Shown piece after piece: positions 56,823 through 64,000 of a DNA stretch of 64,000 nucleotides (its first letter is position 1; the number at the start of each line of letters is the position of its first letter). The notes beneath the pieces were generated by a model. That model was not told the DNA's origin and did not search any database. It worked only from the letters and a program-made list of their open reading frames with translations. The position numbers and the translations under genes are program-made. The DNA lies in contig JBNGIO010006314.1 of assembly GCA_049999805.1 (NCBI GenBank), positions 348,453 to 412,452 on the forward strand. The letters are read 5' to 3'. The DNA is from Folioceros fuciformis (taxonomy: Eukaryota > Anthocerotophyta > Anthocerotopsida > Anthocerotales).

Positions 56823-59677
56823 TCAGAAACGCTCGCCTTCAGCTCTGCCATGGCTCTCTCGGACATCCAGCTCTACATGTGCCTGTGCCTGCGGCCCTGC
56901 TGCTGCTCTCTGCAACATTTCCACGACAGTTTCCATGTCGGGTCGTTGCAGTGGAGATGGATCGGTGCAACGTAGGGCCACTTTGAGCACCGTCAGCATT
57001 TGCTGTCTAACTGGGAATGACTCTGTGCTTACTGATGGATCCAGAATCTGCTCTGGAGTCTCTTCCCGCGCTGGAGCACCTCTGACCCAGCCCACAAGGT
57101 CCATACCATTTCCAAAGCAGTCGTCCGTGGGGTATTGGCCTGTCAGTATCTCAAGAAGGACTACTCCGTAGCTGTAAACATTGCTTTTCTTTGTCACCTG
57201 CATGGTATAGGCATACTCTGCAAGACAAAAGGCACAGATGACAAGCTCAGCTGTGTCAGTCGTAGCTCCTCGATGACTTAGAAGGAAAACGCAGGTACTA
57301 TGGTAATACACAAAGGACATCAGTGCCCATCACAAGGGACTCTTGGTTCAGGACGACGACAGCAAGCAAACGTTTGCTTTTAAGAAAGACCTCATGGAAT
57401 AGAGTATGCATTTTTACCTGGGGCAATGTAGCCTATAGAGCCAGCAACTGTGGTGATGCTCTTCACATGAGCCTTGGAAGGCTCTATCACTTCCACAAGT
57501 TCGCAGTCGCCAATAACAGCATCAAACGAAGAATTCAAGAAAATATTGCCGGAGGTTATGTCAAGATGAATCACTTGGTTCCGGGACCCATCGTGCACGT
57601 GTGCAAGTCCTTGAGCAACACCCACTGCAATGTTGTACCTCGTAGCCCATGTCATCTTGTCATACTTTGAAGACAACCTGTGCCTCAGAACCCCATTGGG
57701 CACATTCGCATGCATGATGTAAAGGGCATCCTCGTGCAAGATGTATCCCATAGGAGTCATGATGTTCTTATGGCCCAAGAACTCCCTTTGCAAAACTTTC
57801 TCCAGCTCTAGATTGCTCCTCCTGTAGTGCTCCACAATTGGTTTGTCCACCTTCACTTTCTTGACGGTAAGGTCTGGGAAGGGACCTTCTCGATTTGCAG
57901 CCCTGTAAAGAGTAGTGAATCGGTTCACGCTAATCAGCTGTGTTTTCACAAGAGAACTCTGGATCAACTCCTCAAAGTTCACGCCATCTCTATCATAGGC
58001 ATTGGTGAAGAAGCTCCCTGTAACTGGCACCACAGAGTCAGCAACTGAACTCCGCCAACTTCGGAGCGCACTTCTCCGTCGGTACAGCCAAACACATAAC
58101 AGAGCCGTGGCAACAACAAGAACAAGTCCTGTAATTCCATAGGCACGGTAATGGCCTAAAAAATGCCTACCTCCTTTGCTATCAGTCTTGTTAACATAGT
58201 TACAAGAGACAACCTCAGGATAATTCAGTGAATCTGGGGTACACAGATTCGGATTGTTAGAAAAGTTGCTTGCACGCAGAAGCCTCTGCGAAAACATGGG
58301 CAGCGGCCCACTAAGGTGGTTGTTGGAAACGTCAAGTTCAATCAGACTGAGCATACTGGTCAAAGCTGGAGGAATTGGACCCGATAGCTCATTATGAGCC
58401 ATGCTGAGGTTTATCAACTTGGTTAGCTGTCCCAAAGAGGCTGGAATTAATCCAGTCAGGTTGTTGAACTTAAGACTAAGCGTAATCTGAAGATTAAACA
58501 ATTTCCCAATGTCGTCGGGAATGCTTCCATTCAGGAAGTTGTTGTCGAAATTCGCTCCAAGTAGGCTGGAAAGGCTCCCGATAGCTTGTGGTATCTCCCC
58601 TGAAAGCTGGTTGTTATTCAGGTTCAAGATAGTCAATCTGGTCATAGCACTCACACTCGTTGGAATGCTACCAGTCAGTTGATTGTAGCTAAGATCAAGA
58701 ACGAGCAGCTGGCTATAACCACCAAAAAGGGAGAACGGAATGGAACCACTCAGCTCATTGCCCGATAGATTCAATTTCCCCAAATTCCCGAGGCTCTCCA
58801 ACTCTTCAGGAATAGAGCTGTTGAACTGGTTGCCTCCTAAGGCAAGCGTGGACAAATTGGTGCACTTGGCCAGCTCCTTCGGAATAGGTCCTTCAAAATC
58901 ATTCTCCCCGACGTCCAGATAGTCCAAAGCGATCAAATTACCCAACTCAGTAGGCAGGCTGCCATTGAACTGATTGTAACTCAAGTCCAACCTTTTAAGC
59001 TGGTTGCAAAAGGATATGTTGCCAGGGAGCAAGCCGGTTAACTGATTGTGAGACAGATCGATCCACAAGGTGCTGGTTTTACAGACATTGTCCCAAAAAC
59101 CGCCTTCGAAAAAGTTGAAGTTGAGCTTCAGCGACGTGAGATTCGGGATATTCCCAATCCACGCAGGTATAGGTCCCGTGAACAGGTTCTCTGACAGATC
59201 CACAACCGTGAGCCTCTGAAGCTTGCCCAGATCCTCCGGAACAGACCCGTTGAACCTGTTCTGCGAGAGCAAGAGCGAAGACAAGTTCGTCGCATCGCTG
59301 AGACCCACAGGAATGCTCCCAAAGAAGGCATTGCTGGACACGTCGAGGGTGTCCAAGCCCTGCAACAGTCCCAACGAGTCAAGGAGCTGTCCGCTCAGTC
59401 CCAGCGAGCTCAGTTCAAGCTTTGTTACACGCGCATTGACGCACGTAACCCCCTGCCACAAGCAAGGGTCTGAAGACTCGTTCCAGCTGTCCAGCACAGC
59501 GGTGCCATTAGCCACGGAGCCATTGGGCTTGAGCTGGTTCTTGAAGTCGATGAGCACCGTTACTTCCGCACTGAGGTCTGCCCAGACCTCTACTCCATAG
59601 AACAAGCAGAAAAGCACAGACAGCGGGACGACGCAGCTCCAGGAGCGAGTGCTCCAAACGCCTGCGCTCGACACCAT
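56823..59677 (-). CDS. LRR receptor-like kinase, PXC3-like, degenerate kinase (copy 2)
   Basis: Exons 57418-59677 and 56823-57217; 884 residues from ATG 59677, which starts a signal peptide (CVVPLSVLFCLFYGVEVWA). LRR N-cap (SWNESSDPCLWQGVTC), about 18 LRRs, a cysteine-containing segment after the LRRs, transmembrane segment (YGITGLVLVVATALLCVWLY), kinase-like domain. As in copy 1, HRD is HLD (VIHLDITSGNIF) and DFG is absent (IGDCELVEVI), while AGSIGYIAPEYAYTMQV and VVEMLQ are kept. EETPEQILDPSVST closely matches PXC3-type proteins. The single intron interrupts the same Glu codon in the same phase as in copy 1, proving common origin. Probably a peptide receptor or co-receptor signalling through partners. 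Confidence 0.95.
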
Positions 59678-60562
59678 GGCTACGTTTCCGCCCACGCGTC
59701 ACCACGTCAATTACACCAACCGAGCCAGCTCGCCTGATACCACTGTCACTCCCACTCCCACGCCCTCCCTAGCTCCCTCAAGCCCCACACGGTCTCCCTT
59801 TGCCCATCCCAGGCTCCGTCCTTCCTTCCTGTGCCTCTTGTGCGGTTACCTTCCTTCCAGCTCGGGATAACGCGGCAGACAGCCGATAGAAAGAGGGCAG
59901 ACGGCGAAGGTCGGCTTCGTCGATCCCCCCCTCTTCCAAGGGGGCACGCAGCCACGACCGGAGCTTTCCCGACGTCAGCGTCCGGGCATCTTGCTCACTC
60001 TTCACACACCACTGGTGAGCGCGGTGTCCGTGGCTCCAGGAAAGCAGAATAATGGAGACGGGAGGATGAGCAGAGTCCTTGACAGGGGCAGCGGCGAGCG
60101 CAAGGGCAAGCGCAGGCGCAGGCCGCCATCGCCATCCCCATCATATCCTTCGCACGAGCGACCAGCAGCGGCAGCAGAGGGAATGCAGGCCATACCATGC
60201 CATGCCAGACCAGGCCCAGGCCCAGCAAGCGCTGCGCCAACGGGCCTGCTACTACTTTTACATGATGTACAGCGCCCTGACGTGCCTGCCCGTCCGGGAC
60301 CCATGCCCCAGGCCGGGCCCGGGTCACGGCCCGGGGGCACCAAGTGCACCCCGCCCAGGTCCGCTGGCCACGGCCCCTCGGAGGCCGCGCCAGGCGGTCA
60401 CTCGGTTTCCAGGGCTCAACTTCCACCACGGCAAACGATACAAAATGCACCCATTCAACTATCTCGTCTGCCCAGTCGGGGCCGACCCTCCCGGTCTCCC
60501 ACATTCTTGTCCTGCAAAGACCTGTGTTGACGGCCCGTAGGCCGTGACACACACACTATTTG
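59678..60562. other. Intergenic: RLK2 promoter and PPR 3' flank
   Basis: Promoter side of RLK copy 2 and 3' flank of the PPR gene. GC-rich open frames on both strands here have no recognisable content. Confidence 0.5.
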
Positions 60563-63410
60563 TCACGACCCGACAGCACCGACAACGCCGGCGCTCACCT
60601 CCCGCACCATGGCCAGGACCTGCTCGATCTGAGGGTGCCGCTTCTCTCCCGCCGCGAACATGTGCACCCCATTCTCGACCTCAATCCAGCTCTGGCCCGG
60701 TCGCTTCCACGCGCCTGCATTCTGCCGCATCGTTTCCACCCACGCAGCCTGATCCGGCATCTGCTGCTGGGCATAAACGCCTGCCATGAGGAGGTACGCG
60801 GCCGCGTGCTGCGGCTCTGCCATCACGGCTGCTCGGAACGCCATCTCCCCGACCCGAACGTTCCCGTGGTTCCGACAAGCCACCAGCACGGAGAGCCAGA
60901 GGGCGAGGTCCGGCTGCACGTTGACGGGGAGCCCGGCCAGGAGGGCCATCGCCGTGTCCAGCCGGCCCGCGCGGCCGAGGAGGTCGACCAGGCTGGTGAA
61001 GTGCTGCAAGGACGGCGAGATGCCGTATTCGCTTCTCATGTCTTCCAGGAATCCTAACCCTGCGTCCACCATGCCGGCATGGCTGCATGCAGACAGGAGG
61101 TGGAGGAAGGTGACGCCGTTCGGCTTCGCTCCGCTGCCTTCCATCTTGCGAAATTGCTCTTGTGCTTTCACCCCGTCTCCCTGCCTCGCGTAGCCGGCGA
61201 TGAGAACGTTCCATGCCGCGATGTCGGGGTCCGGGAAGGTGTCGAATACGCGTTGAGCTTCCTCCATGCAGCTGCACTTCCCGTATGCGTGAATAAGAGA
61301 AGTTGCCACGCTCGTATTCCTCTCCACCCCGCTCTCCACCATATCCAGATGTAGCTGCCTGCACATGGCCAGGGCTCCAGTATTTCCGCACACTTTGAGC
61401 AGGGAGATGAAGGTTGCCTCGTTACCGCGCACTCTCGCCTCTTGCATTTCAGCATACAGGTGCAGAGCGGCCGCGCCGGCTTCAGCGTCGTCATGATGAG
61501 CGTAGCCTGCGATCATGCTATTCCAGGTCACCACATCCGCCCTCTCCACACTGTCAAACAGCCTTCTGGCGGCTTCCAAATCTCCGCATTTCGCATACAT
61601 GTCCACCAAGGCGGTGGACAGATACACATCCACTTCGTAGCCGCTCTTCTCTATTTCGTCGTGGATGCTCTTACCCCTCCGCAACGACTCCACTCTCAGC
61701 ACCTGTTGCCTACCCTTGTCAGTGAAACTCACAGTTTCTTTTTCCTTGCTTGCAAGGAGGCTACATGCTTTCAGAGCGCTCACATACGTCCAATTGTTAG
61801 GGCTCGTGCCTTCCTCAAGCATTTCCGAGTACAGTTGTAGGGCAGCTTCTCCCAGCTCATCCTGGACATAGCCAGCGATCATGGCAGTCCACGTCACAAC
61901 ATCCCGTTTCGACAGTGAATCGAACACGCGCCTCGCCTTCGCCACATCCCCACACTTCGCATACATGTGAACCAGGGCATTGGCCACAAGCACATGGGAT
62001 TCTAGACCAAGTTTGATGAGGTCCGCGTGGATCTCCTCCCCTACTTGTAACGACTGCCGCTTGCCTTCCTCAGAACCGGCCATGGAGCAGCATGCTTTGA
62101 GCAAGCTGCCAAAGGTCCAGCTATCTGGCCGTACACCCTCCCCCTTCATCCGACTGTAGAGTTGAACAGCCATGGCTCCCTCGTCTTGCGTGGCATATCC
62201 TGCCACCAGAGCGTTCCATGACACAACGTCTCGCTTCACCAGTCGGTCGAACACCTTTCTTGCATTCACCATGTCCCCACATTTAGAATAGGCGTCAACC
62301 AAACTGTTCCCAACAAAGATGTCGGATTCACAGTCCCTTCTTGCAACCTCTGCGTGAATATCCAGCACTACTTGCCAAGTCTTTGCTTTCATCTGCTGCC
62401 CATCCACCAAACTCTCTTTCTCCGCAGCTGACAGGCTACCACAGGCTTTGAGCACGCTGGGGAATGTGCGGTGGCTTGGCGTGAGACCACTTTGGAGCAT
62501 CTGAGAATATAATTGCAAAGCCTGCTCCCCTGAACCTTGGTGAGCGTACCCTCCGATCATCGCATTCCATGATACCACGTCCCGTTGAGGGAGTCTAGCA
62601 AATATGAGCTGAGCGTCCACCATACTTCCACACTTTGCATACATGTCCACCAAGCTTGTGCCCACGAATAAGTCCGTCTCCCAGCTCCATTGGACAGCCT
62701 TAGCATGTGCCTGCTTGCCTTCTTCCAGATCTGCTGTGCTTCCACAGGCTTTAAGTACGCTGACCAAAGTCAACCTATCAGGCTGTTTGCCTTCCTGTTG
62801 CATTCGACTGTACACTTTCAGGGCTTCTTGGGCCTGCCCGTTCATCGTGTACCCCGAGATTACCGCTGTCCATGAGGTCACTGTGCGCTCGGAGAGTTGG
62901 TTGAACAGCTCCACTGCATTCACAAGATCCCCGCACTTGACATACATGTTGACCATGGAGTTCCCCAAGCAGCTGTTCGATTTGAATGAACTTCTACGGA
63001 TGAGGGCATGCACTTGTCTTGCCTCTCTCAGAAGCTTCATGTTAGTGCAAGCCTGCAACAGACAGCCGAAAGTCTCCGCAGATGCAGCAATGCCCCCCTG
63101 CTCCATCATGTTAACGACATTCAAAGCCTCCTTAACTCGTCCCCGCTGACACAGAGCTTTCACATCATGGGCGGGGTAAGGACAGTCCACACATGTTTCT
63201 GGGGACCTGAACAAAAGCAGAACTGAAGGGTTACTAGAACACCAATGTGCAACAGCAGATACTGAACCCACTCTTTTCCAGTTCTAATTCATCGCACCTG
63301 CTGCTCCCCATCATTTCCCTTTTGTCCTTCCTCGGCAGCGGCAGCTCTTGCCCTTGTCTACTCATAGCCACTCGACCTCCGGACAAGCCCTCCATAACTT
63401 GGTGTCGCAT
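60563..63410 (-). CDS. PLS-class PPR protein with E/E+ tail
   Basis: Organelle-targeted RNA-binding protein, probably for C-to-U editing or RNA processing. The main exon 60563-63206 is open throughout and encodes over 20 P, L and S repeats (KCGDLVNAVELFNQL, RDVVSWNAMIGGYAHQG and similar), then an E motif (AAYLLMAGVYAQ) and E+ (PGQSWIEVENGVHMFAAGEKRHP), and stops without a DYW deaminase. The frame has no ATG before the repeats unless a first exon is added. A donor CAG/GTGCGA at 63297 and an acceptor at 63206 join in phase to an upstream ATG at 63410 (MRHQVMEGL). That first exon is inference, and the targeting sequence may start further upstream. Two linker insertions of about 10-25 residues interrupt the repeat rhythm (near ESLVDGQQMKAK and SFTDKGRQQVL). 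Confidence 0.92.
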
Positions 63411-64000
63411 GGACGAAGATGGTGGTGGCCAGAGTTGACAGGCAGAAGCTGCCTGCCAGCTCGGCTTCGATTTCAACCGAATCTTCTGCAAACACCACCA
63501 CGGATCAACTGATCAACGTTACCACAAACGTGTAAGACACGAGGAGCACAGGATGCGCAAGCACTTTACCTTCCTTGCCCTGTTCCTCCTCCATTCGGAA
63601 GGGATTGCAGAACAACCCAAGGAGGCTCTCCCAAATTGCCTTCGCTTAGATTCCATCATCAGACCTTGGCACAGTTCTGAATACAGAAGCAAGTGCAAGT
63701 AAGCCCTACTCCTTGCTGAGGGCAAAAGTACCACCTCCAAGGGCAAGCCCAGGACTCCACCTCGTCAAATTTGAAAAGCACGGCCCGAATACTGCTTACA
63801 CCGGCCAGAACCCGCCAGACAAAAGTCCGGTCTGGTCACCCTTTTTTTGCTGCATCTGCTGCCGGTGTCACGCCCCTTGTTCAAACGTGGAAGAGACGTC
63901 CACCGTTTCGCTCCGTTTCGTTTCGTCCGTAGAGATTCATCATGTGACTCCCCTGATCTTCTGAACGCCGGCATCCGATATCAGTTCTGGACGCCTTACT
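63411..64000. other. Upstream flank of the PPR gene
   Basis: Probably the promoter and leader of the PPR gene. I see no other supported gene up to the window edge. Confidence 0.45.

Noticed and set aside
63234-63297. Coding continuation of the PPR first exon through 63297 to 63234
   Set aside because: It continues past a good donor into a stop and does not join in phase to the repeats. The donor at 63297 does.

Overview
The window is nuclear DNA of a land plant. Plant-only families show this: a class VIII myosin, violaxanthin de-epoxidase, the exocyst subunit SEC3 with plant-type exons, PEX4, LRR receptor-like kinases, an R2R3-MYB and PLS-class PPR proteins. Gene density (about 14 protein genes in 64 kb), introns mostly of 70-200 bases, intronless paralogues and long PLS-type PPR genes fit a seed-free lineage (moss, liverwort, hornwort, lycophyte or fern). 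I cannot name the species. Six runs of N mark assembly gaps (15555-15654, 21052-21151, 36233-36632, 40964-41063, 49342-49351, 52115-52214).

Layout. 1-6289 (+): myosin VIII, 23 exons, open at the left edge. 7160-11819 (-): a PPR gene broken by four frameshifts and one stop. 12318-14391 (-): TFIIE alpha. 15882-16731 (-): PEX4. 17447-18949 (-): intronless violaxanthin de-epoxidase. 19720-21273 (-): RAB2/RABB1 GTPase. 21779-23066 (-): bZIP factor with a C-terminal membrane segment and a hairpin where bZIP60-type mRNAs carry an IRE1 site. 24421-25777 (-): unknown single-pass membrane protein. 29488-32832 (-): two tandem intronless serine carboxypeptidase-like genes. 34130-39515 (-): exocyst SEC3, interrupted by a 400-base gap. 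39700-39772 (+): tRNA-Glu(CUC). 41107-43257 (+): R2R3-MYB of the MYB44/70/73/77 type. 45693-48374 and 56823-59677 (-): two PXC3-like LRR receptor kinases with degenerate kinase motifs and a shared intron position. Between them lie a small four-pass (PGG-like) membrane protein at 50299-50904 (+) and about 6 kb of AT-rich, repeat-filled DNA. 60563-63410 (-): an intact PLS-class PPR gene ending in E/E+ motifs.

The genes are independent single transcription units. They cover trafficking (myosin VIII, RAB2, SEC3), organelles (PPRs for organelle RNA, VDE in the thylakoid lumen, PEX4 on the peroxisome) and signalling or transcription (RLKs, MYB, bZIP, TFIIE). The only local families are the carboxypeptidase pair and the RLK pair.

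The most interesting points are the possible IRE1-regulated C-terminal swap in the bZIP gene, the multiply broken PPR gene, the intronless genes beside intron-rich neighbours, and the segmental duplication at 50.8-56.3 kb. That duplication shares the 3' end of the four-pass gene, and its second copy is flanked by direct repeats. I saw no prokaryote-type system, CRISPR array or clearly novel multi-gene system.
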